A DNA stretch of 64,000 bases, from assembly GCF_030936135.1 (NCBI RefSeq), contig NC_082619.1, positions 6,451,208 through 6,515,207 on the forward strand. Direction: 5' to 3'. Positions 27,401-42,400 of this stretch are shown piece by piece. A model generated the notes under the pieces. The model had not been told where the DNA came from, searched no databases, and saw only the letters and a list, made by a program, of their open reading frames with translations. Source of the DNA: Gavia stellata. Taxonomy: Eukaryota > Chordata > Aves > Gaviiformes > Gaviidae. Position numbers and translations under genes: made by a program. Position 1 is the stretch's first letter, and each line of letters starts with the position of its first letter.

Positions 27401-30400
27401 TTGTGTTACGGATTGTTTCCTTTAACGTGTCAAGTCTTGCGCTCTCTGGAAAGTGCTTGTTGGTACCAAAGTGTGTGTGTTTGGAGAGAGATAAAAAGGC
27501 CCTCTTAAAAAGTTTGCATGTGTGTGTTTATAGAGTTATGAAGGATCGTTCCACCTTTGCCTGTTTCTGCTGAAACGATACGTCAGGGAGGAAGGCAGTG
27601 CAAGAGGTTTTGCTGAGTGGTATCAGTTGGCATTTGTTAGAAGGACGTGTTTATTAAACAGTTTAATTTCTGAAAGATCAAAGTCATTGCACCCTGTTAC
27701 CCAGCCTCAGTGTATTCATCAAAAGTCCTCCTATACCTGAAGCGCGTTAACTGTCTTCTCTCTGTTAGGACAGAGAGTACGACAAATGTTCCTACACTAA
27801 ACTTGAAAGTATATATGAACTTGGAAGCATTTTGTTACTGGGACGTTGACGCTGGTATCTGTTATATATAGTCCAATATTTCATTACTTTCTGATTGGTA
27901 CTAAAACTTGCTCTTGTGAGCGTCTGTTGGGTGAAAAGGTTAGAGTAAATAGAAGCCACTTGTATAAGACTGTTTCTCTTAAGTGATGGGCAGTTGAATA
28001 GTTCTTAAAACTCAAGGGATAATTTTTCTGAAGTTGTGAATTTATGCTTTTGTGTCTCGAGTTGGTCTTATCCCCCAAGCACTAGCCATGTGTTCGGCAC
28101 TAAACAATCCTTGACTCTCTGAGTGTTGAAATGTCTTATCTCCAGGCAGTGGTTTTGTGTGTAAATGGGGAGGGGGAGAAATGAGCTAATTGTAATGGAG
28201 TTAATTTTTGCCTAAGATCCAGCAACTAGGAGCTGCGCACAGGGGTTGTCCACTTGAATTCTTCTCCTTGCTCCTTTATTTGCTTTAAGCATACATGTAT
28301 TGATGTCAGTTGATGGGGATCTGCAGGCAATAGGGAGTGAACAGTGCCCACAGTAATGTATGCATTTTTGAGTGCATGAAAAGTTAAATGTGAAGGCAGG
28401 GCTGGTGGCCTAGGGTAGTGCTGCCTGCCAGGAAGAAAGCGGCTTAGGGGCAGTGGTGCCCTGAAGCCTTTGTGTATTGCTGTTTCTAATCTGCCTTGTC
28501 TGAAGTAGTTGAAATGGATTTCATTCCCCTAAACACCTTAAGAGCCTTCGATTTGGGAGTTCATCTGGTTTTTGCCTCGTACCTCTTTCTTTTCTTTTAC
28601 AACAGCTAGTAGTTATGCAGGGAGAGGATGTTCAGCTCCCGGCATCCACTCAGTCTTTTCAGAAAAACCCCAACTCTGCAATTTAATTTAATCCCCTTTT
28701 TCTTCTTTTGGTCAGCCAGCAAGATTTCAGAAAGGGAACCTGACCTTGTTTTCATTGATCAGTCTGCAATTTGACCCGAATGTGGGTCTGGATTGTCGGG
28801 TTTTTGTCTGCTGGTGCAGGGCTGGGAGTGCACAGAATATGCATCAGAAGCCAGGCAGTACGAATACCCATAGGAGTGCACTGAATGAGAGGCAACAGGC
28901 TTTGAGGAGTGGGTTGCAGCAGCTATGTTTTTCTGATTCAGCAGAAGTCATCTTTACTTGTATGTTTGGGCAAGAAGCTTGGGTGTTTCTATCCCAAATA
29001 TTTGAAGATTTCAGGAGGAACACATGGCTTCAAACTCTGAGCAGGATTCTTGCAGTGGGAAGCAGTTACTTCATTAGTAGTTGCAATACCCGCTTTGTGT
29101 GTAACCTCACAGAGGTGCTTCTGCCAAAAGTTATTAGTATTAGTTATTTATCTTCAAATATTGGTTTACATTTTTCAGACATCTGTTTTAGCCTTTGTGG
29201 ACACAACCTTTAAGTGTGAATTACTCTTGGTTTTTTTTTTTGGTAAGCTGTTGTTGCAATAATAAAAATAGTTTGGAAAAACAAACACCTTGCTGGTGAA
29301 AACTTGGTGTGGGCTCACCAGCTTTAAGGAATGTGGTTACGAAATAAATTTGCAAGACTCCACTGATCTCTGGATTAAGTGGGAGCTCTCTGAGAAGATG
29401 CCGGAGGGTTTCTGGTTCTTGAGTTGCTCTGCTTTCAATCAGATAAAGCAATCAACATGTTTTGTTTTTGTTTGTCTTCACAGGCGCTGGCAGCCAATGC
29501 TGGGACAGGGTTTGCGGTGGCAGAGCCTCAAATTGCCATGTTCTGTGGGAAGCTAAATATGCATGTGAATATCCAGACTGGGAAATGGGAACCTGACACT
29601 TCCGGGACCAAGAGCTGCTTTGGAAGAAAGGAAGAGATTCTGCAGTACTGCCAGGAGGTGAGCTTTTCTGTGTGATCCTGAATCTTCACTGCTGCTAAGG
29701 AATTGGATTCCTATTTAGCCGGTCAGTAGCAAATTAACCGTGCAGGAGACTAACTTGCGTTTGACTAGCTCAGTTCCCTGAACTGTGTTGCTGTGTTACT
29801 GCCCAGGAAGAGCAGGGAAGACTCCGCAGTGGGATTTAGGAGCTACCTCTGATTTAGATTGGCTTCCACTGCCACAGAAGGTGCTCTGTCTGTAAGTCAG
29901 AGAGGTATCCATGTTTGTCTTCGCAGGGGTTTCTCCAGATGTTTTTCCTCTGAGCCAGTTAACCAGCATCTGGTCTGTGACTGTGCAAAATGGAACCTGA
30001 CCTATTCTAATTAGAATGTGGCTGCGTTGTTCTCGGTAATGTGTTCAGATCGGCCAGAATGTTAGAAAAATATTTTCTTCAAAATGTTGACAGTATTTTT
30101 GGGCTCCTCATTCTTCATTGTAAAAACCATAATCTCCTTTCAGTGTGCTCCAGATACACTGCAGTATATTGGCCTTGATAAGTGTCTTTAATTGCTCCTC
30201 TGAGGTGACAGGCACATAAAATACCACAAGGAATGGGTTTCTTTAATGGGCAAGTGATAGAGCACACCATGTCTGGACTGGAAAACGTTTAAAACTGGTT
30301 TACAGGGATGGTATAACTGGGGCTACATTTGGTTCATGTAGCAGAAGCCTAAATATAAGTCGGTGTCTGGACTCGAGCAGGACACAGGGATCATATTAAT

Positions 30401-33400
30401 ACATCGTAAACGGAGCAGGCATAAGGAAACCTTGAGGAGGTATGTGCATATTAGCTTGACAAGTGACGAGAGAGTCTGAAGATGTTACTAAACCCTCTTT
30501 GTTGGTGATTGCCCTCTTCCAGAGGGTATTGTGCTGCACGAGACAGAATAGAACAGATAAATACTTCTGCTCCACTACTGTGCAAAGCCAAACACCTCAG
30601 CTTAGTGCCGATGAAGGCTCTTGCCCCTGACCTGGCTTTCGGCTGCCACAAAGAGGTGATGACACATTCCATTTCTCAAGCCCTGTGTGACAAACAGCTG
30701 GGGGGGCTTTTTTATGTCTCCAGCTGTTGTAAGCTTGATCCAGACGAGAATGCGTGTCCATGTGCAAATTTGAGCTGTTTTTTGTGTAGAGAATCAGCCT
30801 CGCTACTTCTGTTTAGGAGCCACTTTGCACATTCTTTGTCCTTTCTGGAGAGAAACCTATCTCTGCGTCTCGTTAAACAGATGTATCCAGACCTTCAGAT
30901 TACGAACGTGGTGGAAGCCAATCAACCTGTCAGCATCGACAGCTGGTGCAAGAGAGGGAAGAAACAGTGCAAGGACCACACTCATATTGTTGTGCCCTAC
31001 AAGTGCCTGGGTGAGTGCGTGGTATGATACGTTTGTGCATTCTTGTGGGAGGAGCAAAGAATTGCCTCCTGGCATCTTACAGAGAGAATGACTGAGTTTA
31101 TAAGGCTTCGTTCATAACAGGTTGCCATTTCCACATCCAGCCTCCACTTATTTTACACGTTTTTATTTCCACAAGATGGAACTCTGCCTTTCTCGAACAG
31201 ATCGACAGCTTGATAACAGCTGTGGTGGAATAATGGTGCCTGGCGTGAAAAAGAAATCCCCATTCTCTCTGCAACTGCCATAAAAACCTGAAGGCTATTG
31301 TATTTGAGTATCACAAAGACATTGGGATTTAATACTCTGATCCTATTCTTGTGGAGCTTTAATATTTTGTTGCCTTGGAGACTTAAATGCTCAGTGTGTT
31401 CAGGCTTCCTGCTTTGGTCTTGGCAAGAGATCTCTATTCTATTTCAATGACTATATTTAAACTTTGCTGTTTCAAAGAGGCCCTGCTTCTTGCAGCTGTA
31501 TCCCATGTCCCCACTTTGAACTGTGGAAGAATATGAGATAAACTGTGATGGATTTCATGGTGCTTTCCAGAATCTATGCACCCACTTGAATCAGGCAACA
31601 CGTTTCGCTTGTTTACCTTGCGGCTTTTGACCTGTAGGTTATGCCTGACACTGTGCTGCACCGCATGTCTTGTTAGCAGTAAGCTTAGTCTCAGCTGGCT
31701 GAATCTCTTTTCAGTTATCCACTGGAAAAGGCTTGTTTTGCCAAAAGTCTTGTGCGATCTTGGAGAGTCTGATTGCTGGGAGCGTTCAATGGGAACTGGT
31801 TTTCCTAATTTGTATCTGTATCTCAGGTTAGCGTGCGGTTTGACATAGGAGGGAACACAAGCAAATCTGCAGACCTGTATGGGTACTGCCCTCCTATGTG
31901 TAATACCTTCCACTAGACGATCATAAAGCACTTCATAAAAAATGAAATTTGATGCGGACACATGTTGGGAGAAAGATGTTTGTCTTTATAGATGTGGAAA
32001 TTCAGGTTTGAGAAGCAACCAAACCCAGCTGATTATACTGAGAACTTCTAATGGAAGTAAGGATGAAAGCAAGAGCTCTGGATTTATAAGGGGTTATCTC
32101 TTTCAGACATAATCCTCCCCCAAGCCTGTTCTCCAGCTGAAAAATAGGCTGATTTTAGTGACCCCTCCCTACAATTTGATAAGCATTAAACTACTTGTTA
32201 AAAGTTTTTAGTTAGTGTCTTTCACAGTGTTCTTGACTTGTACGCCCAGCCCGCAAGGCAGCTTTGGTTTTCAGATCTGAGTTGCAAGTCAGTAGTCCAT
32301 ATGTGTGTAAAATACCTTCTCGTTGTCTTCAGCAGTCCACGAATTGCTTGTTGTAAACGGTGTTTCTCTGGGGTGCGTATGACTTTTTGAGTATAGTCGA
32401 ACTATGGGGTTTTGTTCCATTCCTGCTTGCGTCTCCCTTGCTACATGAACGCACAGGCTATCTTGAGGTAGGATCTTGCTATCACAGCATGTTTAACCTT
32501 CTCCTGCCTCCCCCCGCCAATGAAAGCTCTTTTGTATTTCAAAGGTGAAGAGGGGGGAAGAGGAGAACCCATTAGCACTCTCACTGAACTGTAAAATAAA
32601 GGTAACAATAGGATGATGGGAGCAGGGCTGAGCCTGGTGAGGTGTGAAAAGACAAACTGCTGACAGTTCTGGCTAAGCTGCTAGGTGACATGGAAACACC
32701 TCTTCTGCCTGCTCTGATCTGAAAAGGGAGAGGATTTTTCTCTTTTGATAGCAGTGGCCATGAATGGGGAAGGTGTAGCGTGTAAGGGTTTTCCAATTCC
32801 TAGGTGAATTGAGAGAATCTTCCATGTGTCTTATGCAGCGGTGCTAGGATTCAGTGTTTTTCAAAAGTAGCTGTTCAATGGCTACTGTTTGTTAATGATT
32901 ATTTTATCTGATCCGTTTGAGTCTTCTGCCTTCAGTCCTCAGAACCAGAACCTGATGACCTTACAGGTCTTTTCCAACCTTAATGATTCTGTGAACCGCA
33001 GTCTCTTGGTTTTAAAGTTTGGTCAGGTGTAGCGTTCTTATCAGATGCATTTAAACCTCTCGTGAGGGGGAAGGAGGAAAGATTATCAACTCAAGATTCT
33101 AACTGGCCTGTTTTGAGATAAGAAAATGGGGAAAATACCATTTCTCTGTTGCATCTGTTAGTTTAAAATTTAACTAATTGAAAAGAGATTATGAATGCTA
33201 GTTGATGCCATTATCTTGCAATTGTCATCAGATAACCTGTCCCTAAACTCTACTTGTGTATAGCGCATAGAACTGTCCCATGAGCCTTTGGTATCAATAC
33301 TAAGGGCTGCAAAAAAAAATGGTCACGCAAAATGTTAAAGTTTATTTTGAAAAGATAGTGTTGAAGACTGGACAGTTGGACAAATAATGCTGCTCCCTGG

Positions 33401-36400
33401 AGACTCCATGAGAAAAGGCCTTTGACTTAAAAAACTTTTCCTCCAGTTTTAACAAATGATTCCTGAAGCTGCTGGTCATGTGCGCAAGGTACGTTGCTTT
33501 GAAACACTTGGACTGAAGATCTTTTCCTGGTCTTCTCAGAATATCTAGATGTCTCCTTATTTTAAAATTACTGGAAGTGGCATTTAAATCTGCAAGAAAG
33601 AAAGAAGTATCTCAACTTTGAGAAAATTTCACGTTTTGGATTCCAGTGGCAGTGTTTTGTTAGGACTTTGGGGCTAAGAACAGAAACTAATGCTCCTCTA
33701 GTTCTGCTACTTCGTTCACGTGTATTGATACCAAACTGGCTTGTGGTGGAAATTTAGGCTCTGTAGTTTTTTAAGTCCAACTAATACAGAGTCTGTAGAG
33801 CAGACTGATTCTCTCTCTCTCCCTCCCTCCTTCCCCAAAAGCAAAAGTCTGGTTTTAAGATTGTGTCAAAACTTCATCATGCTGGCGAGGTTGTGGTTAT
33901 CTAAACGTTGGAATGCAGTGTATTTGCTGACTCTGGTTCTACTCTGTTTTTTGGGCTGTATAGTTTTTTATTTCTCCAGCCCTCTGTGTTTTGGTTAGGA
34001 CTGTCCCAGTCAGGGAATGTGCTGCAGCTGATCCTGAATTAAACCATCTGGAAACAAAACAAAACAAAAACAAACAAGGCTTGCTCAGATACCCAGATAC
34101 TGAAAACATAGATAACACTCGTGGCATATAAAAAATTCCAGGCTGTTACAGCACCAGACGGCATGAACTAGCTTTGGTATGATGCAGCTCATTTAGAAAT
34201 TGGTGATTAAGTGGTTTGAAAACTTCCGTATGCAGATGCAATCTTTTCAAAGATTTGCAGAAAATCTCTTTGGTCAATCCTGTCTGTTCCATGAACAGCT
34301 ATTTATTAACTTGCACTGTAAACTTTGCCTTCAGCCGTAGCGTTCGCATAATGTTTCAGCGATCAGCCCCTAGTCCTGTTTTTACCTTGGAAACTCTGAG
34401 GCTCTGTTTTTCTGTAAATTTGCAGAGATAGCTGCTGATGTGACCTGTCGCCGCCATTAAGAAAATACCAAACCTTTAAGGCACTTGCAACGAAGTGTAC
34501 TTTGGGGGAGTTCTGATACTGGCTTTGGTTTCTGTTGGAAGTTGGACACGTGTGAACTACGGACATTTCTTCTTTTTCAGTGGGTGAGTTTGTAAGCGAT
34601 GTCCTGCTGGTTCCAGAGAAGTGCCGATTCTTCCACAAGGAGCGGATGGATGTGTGTGAAAGCCATCAGCACTGGCACACAGTGGCAAAAGAGGTAATTG
34701 AGCTGCTCTGGCAGGAATATTTGTTCTGGATCTGTCTGCTTGGATGCTTGTAGTATTGGAGCATAACAGCGTTTATCTCTGGGGTCTGTTATTCCCGTGT
34801 TGCAGTCTGCGGACTGAGGCAGAAAGCAATGAAAAAAAAAATTAAAAGTACTCAAGTGACTTAAAAAGCCTCTGTAGCTAGCTGAGTTAGTCTTCACTCG
34901 TGAAAAGCTGCCCTAAGTAGCTTGCCCAGGATCATACTCTAGGATGGAGCTAGGGATTGAAATCAGGTCTCTAGGATATCGCTTTAACCAACGGCTCATC
35001 CTTCTTTTCAGGGTAGAGTGCTACAGTGGCCATAGGATGTTTCCTGTTTTTCTTGCACATTTTGCATTAATGTACCTGCTGCTGCTGGGGATTTGGTTGG
35101 GAGTGCTTGCTCGGGGACAATCTGAGTTTCGTTGTGACTGATTAGTGGAGGTTTTACATAAGAGATGGATTATCTTCTCAGAATAAATCTAGCCCATGGG
35201 TGTTTGTTTTTTTTTTTTTTATCTGACTAGCAAAAATGTGGCAAATCCTCTGCACACCCATTTGAACTGGGGATAATAAAAACAAGATCATGACGAAATG
35301 TACATGTTTTCCATTTTGTAGAAACGGCAACACAATGATTAGCTGTGATGGTGCTAGTAAAGATGAGGTCAAGGATGCACCAGTTGAACTTCCTATTTCT
35401 TTAAAATCCTGGGAGCAAAAACCCATCTAAATAAAGCTGTGCTAGAGGAGTCACCTTTTAATTGAGGATAAACTTGTTAATGTCTAATTTAAAAATCACT
35501 TGCTTTGAACATAGTTGGAGAACTATTCCAGAAATATTTGGCTCGTTTTACATCCCTGCTGTAACAAAGCAAAGCACAAAAGGGTTCTGATGTACATAAT
35601 ACAGCCTTTCTTACTTCATTCTTTTCTGGGGCACCACAAAGCCGTGTATTTCCTTAGCTTAAGAGAAGTGTATAGACATAATGTCTAATCACAGTTTGCA
35701 TTTGGCTTTTTCTTGAATTATCTGATTGATTTTCATCTGTAGCATGTTAAAATAATCTTGACACAAAGTCCATTTGAGCGATTGTTCACTTACTCCAATG
35801 TAAAGTTTAATAGATAAAGTTTAATGAAATGGCCAGCCCAGAAAAGCAAACAACAGTTCTGTTTCTTTCGACTTCTCTCTCCCTTGAGTTGGCACAAAAG
35901 ATGTGGTTATTTTTCCTGAACTTAGCCAGGCTGACAAATCATCAGTTGTTAGGGGCTGGGTGGTGTTTGAAATGCTAACACCGGGAAGCACTGCATGGCT
36001 CTGAATCTGGGACTTCCCTGGGGCTTTTGCTTAAGCTACAAGTTTCAAATCCGTTTTCCTCTGATGTTCAGACTTAGGTTGTATGTTGCTGTTGTCTTTT
36101 TGCTGTACGATTTAGACCATTGGTGGCCTCCTTGGGATCTATGGTAGGCAAACTTCAGCTTTATCCAAAGCAAGAGGATGACGCTAATCTGACATAAATG
36201 GGCTCCTCTTTCAGGCCTGTCTGACAGAAGGGATGATCCTGCACAGTTATGGCATGCTGCTGCCCTGTGGAGTAGACCAGTTCCATGGAACGGAATATGT
36301 ATGTTGTCCTCAGACAAAGGTTGTGGAAGAGGCTTTGTCCAAAGAGGAAGAGGATGAAGACGAGGATGAAGACTATGACCTTTATAAAAGGTAGGGTTCT

Positions 36401-39400
36401 TACTGGCATAGATGTTAACAGCTCTGTGTGTGAAGTTGCCGTACGTAAATACTTCACGCGGTGCCTCCCTTGCGGTGAGGATTGAGAGGAGAATTTCTGT
36501 GCTTTTGAATTTCCCAAAGGAGTGTCCTGAGCCTGAAAAAGCCTTGCAGAAGGAGAAATGGCTTTGCAGTGCTCCTATTACTGAAGGAGCTATAAAGCCC
36601 CCCTCCCTTCATCCTTAGACAGTCAAAAAGTCTGTCTAATTGCTGCAGTAGGTACCTCCCCCAAATGTGGTAGACTTTCGCTTACTGAAAAGAAGCTGAT
36701 GCAAAAATGCAAGGAAACCCCACTGAGCCAGAGGCAGGAGAAGCTCTGCCTGTGATAGCAGGTGTGTCTGTAACCAGGGAAGTCCTGTTGCTGCCGTTGA
36801 TGGGCTGATCAATAGTTGATACATTTATTTTTCCCATCTCTTGTGTTTCTAGAGCAGATGGAGAGAGAGTTGTTTTTCTGGTATGTCAAAATTTGGCTGC
36901 AAAGTGATTAGCCTTAACTTTACCCCCTAACTGAACTGTATCCCTTCAGTGAGTTCCCTACAGAAGCAGGTGTAGAAGACTTCACAGGAACAGCTGTGGA
37001 GGAAGATGAGGATGAAGATGATGAAGGGGAAGAGGAGGAGGATGTGGTGGAAGACCGTGATTACTATTATGATAGCTACAAAGTTGATGATTACAATGAA
37101 GAGACCCCCACAGAGCCTAGCAACGACAAAGCTGTTTCCGAAAAAGAAGTCAGCAGCGATATGAAATGTAAGACACATTCTAGCCCACAGGCCTCTTGCT
37201 TCCTTGAGAGTATTCTTGTTGGCTGTCAGTTGGTGATAGGTTTTTGATCAAGTCAATAAATGCCACTTGGAAGTTTTATTTGCCAGATAAGTTAGCAAAC
37301 AGAGGAAAGCTGATGATGCTTATGTTTCAAGTGTTGAAATTAACTCTCTAGAGCATGGGCCATATGTTTCCAGATAAACAGCCGTTCTGCTGGCAGAAAG
37401 CCCAGTGTTTGTCACATTGAACGAGCACCTCCATGAAGGTGCAGTGTTGAGTCGGAAAACCGTATCTGCGTAGGCTAATTTTGAAAAATCTTAGAGGCAT
37501 TTGGGGTATGCTAAGAATTTAAAATCAGAGTTTTGGGTGATTATCTTGGATTTGGTGTTTTATACCAGTTTACGGAAAGGAAGCTAAAAGTGGTGGGCCG
37601 TACTCTGCAGAGGTGGCATAAAGGTGCCCTCTGGCCATTTAAGGGTGAGGAAGATACTTGGTGCTGCCTTAATAGCCTTTGCATAAACCCTTCTCTTTCA
37701 TGAAAGAAAGTCAGCCAACACAATTGGCCCAGTTTTATTATATGAGTAATATATACTTACTGCAGTAGTAATATATACTATAGTTGCGGTAGCTTTTGTT
37801 AAGTGGTAGGTGCCATTGCAGAGGGCATCTGCTGATTGTGTGGTGCCTCAGCATTATATGATGTCCTGTACTTCACGTGTAGAAGTGTCTGCAGAGGAAG
37901 GAGGAGGGGAGAGGGAATGAAATTCAATTAGCTACAGATCACTGAATCATTGCCAGCAGTTCTTGCATCTTTTTGGTAAAATGCCAGCATGCTGCAGATA
38001 ATTCTACTGCCTGAAACAAGGCTTAGCTCATATATGTGCAGGACAGATCTGCAGCTGTTGAAACAGGCTTGAAACAATGTGATTGGGGTGTCCGTTTTGG
38101 GGGTATGCACTCTTTTTTCCCCAAAGTACCGCGAACGGTTGCTAACTTCCACACCGAATCTGTTCTCTTGCCTCAAAATAACCCAGCTGCTTATATTGCC
38201 CGCTTATTGTGAAGCAGTCCACATGCCGTGGCTACCTGGAGTTTCAATATTTAGCATATAGATGTTTCAAAACTTAAAAACCTGGCAGCTGAGATTGCCA
38301 TGGTGATCATGCTCCTTTTGCTTAGCCTGCCTTTTCACTTGCTCTTATACCTCGCCTTTAAGATGCGAAGTGTCTATCCAGGCAGAGTGCAGCGGAACAG
38401 GACATCTTGGAATGCTTTAAGCAGCCCTAATGGGTTTTCTTTCCATCATGTTGGTTTTACACAGTGGAGGCTCAACGACTGGGACACCCGAGGCTGGCAT
38501 CAGCAAAATAGATCCTTGCTGTTTCAGCCTCTAGCTAAGGAGAAATCACTCAAGCAGATGAGAGCTCCGTGTCGAGACAACTGCTCGGGTAGCCTACTGC
38601 TGCATGTTGCTCCAAAGCACCATGTGCAGGCGCTTCCCTGAATAGCGCTGGCAGTAGCGCTGGATGATTTTGCCATGTTAAAAATCCTCCCAAAACTGAC
38701 AAAAGCCCTTTGGTCGTTGAAGTAGCCATGCTGAGGCCAGTGCTAGTGCCCCAGAAGAAGGTGTGAACTAGAGCCACCGCTGCTTTGTGTAAGTCGCTCG
38801 GCGAGGCCTGTGCTCCTCACTAGCTCATGTTCTAACTCGTCTCCACACAGCTGTCTGCTCCCAGGAGGCGATGACAGGGCCCTGCCGGGCTGTGATGCCT
38901 CGTTGGTACTTCGACCCTAACAAGAGAAAATGCATTCGCTTTATATATGGAGGCTGCGGAGGCAACAGGAACAATTTTGAGTCAGAGGAGTATTGTATGG
39001 CTGTGTGTAAAAAGATGAGTAAGTCCTGCCTCCCACTGGCCCTTTTGCAGCTAGCCACTGTCTGTCTGGTGTTTGGTGTCCCCTCCTCCTTGCCTAGGTC
39101 AAGAGAGGATACATGTGTAGCTTATCCTTTTGGTTCTGGTGTCTGCAGCAGTTCTGTCTGTCCTTTTGCAGCAGTCTCCTCTTGTCTCGGCTTCTCCAGG
39201 TCTTTAGGGTGAACTTTCCTGGGGAAAGTGGCTCTCAACGTATGCTGTCTGTGCTCACCGTTGGCTTGCAGCTCTTGCTAAGGGCTTAGTTGTCCTCTTC
39301 CAGATCTATAGCAGGGACCAGGGGCTGTCTCTAACCTCTTGTCAAAACACATAACTTGCCTGTGTGTGTAACTGGCTTTTATTCCAAATATACGGAAGGA

Positions 39401-42400
39401 AGCGCTCGCTTTCCGCAGTCGTGTTACCGTGCATATGTTTGACCAGTCGGTCCTGAAAAGTAGGCTGCTACTCGCCGTTCTCCTGGTAGTAGGCATTTTC
39501 TTGCTATTTTATTTTGGGAACGTACCACAGAAGTAGTATAGAATTCAGATTCCCACTTTCAACTCGGTTTGAAATATGAATCATGACTCAATCCCTGCGT
39601 TTTTGAGAGCTTGAGGTTTTTGGCACGAATTTCAACTGGCTTTTATGTCAGATGATAAAACTACCAAAAACATTTTAACCTCCTTATTAATCTTATTGTT
39701 GAACTCCAGCACTTCCACTTCAGCTACCATTAAAGCCTTTTGAAAGGCTTTTTGTGTTATCTGGGGCTTGGCAGTCTGACTATACAGCCATAATCCTGTT
39801 TACAAAATGGGCTTCATGCAAGTGCTTTAGATTGGGCTGATCTAACTGAAGTGGTGAAATAAAAGATGCGGATGTCAGGAGCTTTTTGTACAAAAGTTTG
39901 TCCTGCTACAGAGGGATTTGGGGCTGGAAAGAGAGTTGTCTGTGTCCAAGCTTGGTTCAGGAATGCCACGAGCAGGCCCAGAATACAGTACTGACCTGAC
40001 GTTGTCCCTTGCACGCAACAATAATGCCTAATGTTGTATATTGCCGTTATTTCATGCAGTAATCTTTTCCCCTTCTTCACTCCTCCCTCCCTAGTTAAAG
40101 GTTGGTGGATTCAGATTCATGCTAAACTCTTACCCTGTATTCATGCTAAAGTGCCAGGTAAATTTTTTTCTGAAGTATGCTGTCTTTCAATGATGTGTTG
40201 GAGGTTTTTTTCCGCCCGAATAACTAAGACGGTTGAAAGGTTGCCTTCAGTTTCCCTTTCTGCCCTCCCTCTGCTGAAGGGCGACAACGGAGTGCATCGT
40301 GTTTGCCGTAGATCCTTTCAGAAAGGGCTCTGGGATGTGTAGTTTCTAAAACTGTAGCACAGAAACTTGGTTCAGCGTTTCCTGAACTGCAGTATGTGGA
40401 GTACAGAGCCCCTGTTGTGGATTTTGCAGATGCGTGAAATTGTCAGTTCTGAAATTTTATTTCTCCCCTTGTCGAATTTGAATGTCTTAAAAGATGCAAA
40501 CCGTCCAGTTTATTGGACAAGTCAATTTGTCACACTGAGCCTCCTTCTGTTGCTGTCTTGTCTAATATTATTGCCTGTTAGTCCTGCATGGTGCATCTGG
40601 TAGGGAAGGTAGGTTTGAAGTGTAAAATATCGGGTAGTGTTTTGTGCAGATTTATTGTCAAGCTCCCTAATCATATCAGTGATGTCTGGAGCCAGCTTGT
40701 CAGCGAACAGCTAATGCACAAAATGTCATTTAAACTATCCCAAGCCAATGTGGAAGGGAAGAGAAAACAAGTTCTTTATTCTGCAATCCAAGTCATTCTG
40801 TTGCTGGAGCTGAATAATGCTCGTTTCAGAACTAATGAGAAGACCGAACAGGTGCTGGTTGCCGCAGTGCATTACCGTGTTTTGGGGATGATGTAACTAA
40901 CTGATGTTGTGCAGTGAATTGGCAGCTTAAAGATACCAAAATGGACTCTTGGTAGGTGGCGGTTCAATAAACGCGGCCTGCCAGATTGTTAATTATGCAG
41001 GCGTGGAGATTCCTCTCCCTACCTCTCCTTTGCAGTCCAGGATCACAGTTTTCCAAACCTCCGCTTATCCTTACCCTCTCTTTGCAGTGCCAACTGATGA
41101 TGTAGATGTCTACTTTGAAACCCCCGCTGATGACAACGAACATGCCCGCTTCCAGAAGGCGAAAGAGCAGCTGGAGGTCAGACACCACAACCGCATGGAC
41201 CGGGTGAGCGTCTAGCTTCAGTCATTTGTGCTGCGCTGCATAGTTGCTGCCCGTGTTTTTCTGGACAAATTGATCGTGAACTGACTTCCTTTCCAGTCTC
41301 CGGTCTTCTGCGTGTTTCTTGCGTATGACCACGCCATGGCAGTTGGATTTCATTTCTTCAGCGTGCTGCTGGGAGAGAGGAATCACTGGGGACACTTGGC
41401 TTGCTGCTCAGAGGGCTTAAGTGCTAGGTTTAAACCCCACAGCAGCTCTATCGTGCCTTCAAAACCTAGCCGGGCTGTACGAGGATCTACCTGTGAAGGC
41501 AGATTAGCTCGCAAAGATCAGACTTAAATTTGTGTCTTGTTGATGTGTTCTGTCCTTTTCTTGTCCAGGTGAAAAAGGAATGGGAGGAAGCAGAACACCA
41601 AGCCGTAAATCTCCCCAAGGCAGAAAGGCAGACTCTCATTCAGGTAAGAGTTGAAGGACCTGAAGAGGCAAGTTACTGGTGCTTGGCCTTCGTCTTCTCA
41701 CTAAACTAAAGGAGAGATGCTAATATTCAAAGCCAAAAGATGACTGAGATGGAAGAACAGCTTTCCTGTTCTGTCAACAGCTGCCTTTTAGAGGAGGTTT
41801 GATTCAGTTGCGTGCTTTGTTCTTAAAGCTGGAGATGATCCGATACTGTGCCAGGTCCTTTCCTAAGCCCAGTAGTGGGAGGCTATCTCACCCCTCAAGC
41901 ATTGCGACAGCAGAACCAAATTGTAACTTCAGACCTTTGGCCTGTTTTGCACTAACCAGTGGCCTCACAGCCCAGTTCGCATTGGCCCTGACTCTCTGGA
42001 CACACATTTCCTGTTTGGGCAGACTTAGTGAAAACCACTTAGGCAGCAGATAAAGCTGGTTTGCTGCCAAAATGCCAATCTTGTGCCTTATGAGGAGAGT
42101 TCAGTTAGACGGTGAAGTTAAATCAGGGATATTCTCAGTATGGGATCGTTAGGGACAGGCTTTTCTGGCAGTGACAGCTATATGAAGTTCCCTCAAAACA
42201 ATATACAACTAAAGTGACCGACTTTTAAGCCCACTTTGGATTTTACCCTGGAGCACAGTTTTCTCTCTGCATTTTTTAACATAAGCCGCTGTAAGTCCAA
42301 AAGAGTTTTCCATCACCTCTGTTGAAACATAACAATGCTTAATGGACTTTTCTGGCTCGTTTGGAGATGTGAGTTATGGCCTTTCTAATAGAATATATAG

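Noticed and set aside
30509..31027. 172-codon frame around exon 3
   Set aside because: Only the part from 30881 to 31010 matches APLP2; the upstream part is intron that happens to stay open and the acceptor at 30880 is clear.
36927..37178. Hydrophobic - strand frame opposite exon 6
   Set aside because: It is the antisense shadow of the Glu/Asp tract, whose GAA/GAT codons read as Phe/Ile/Val-rich on the other strand.
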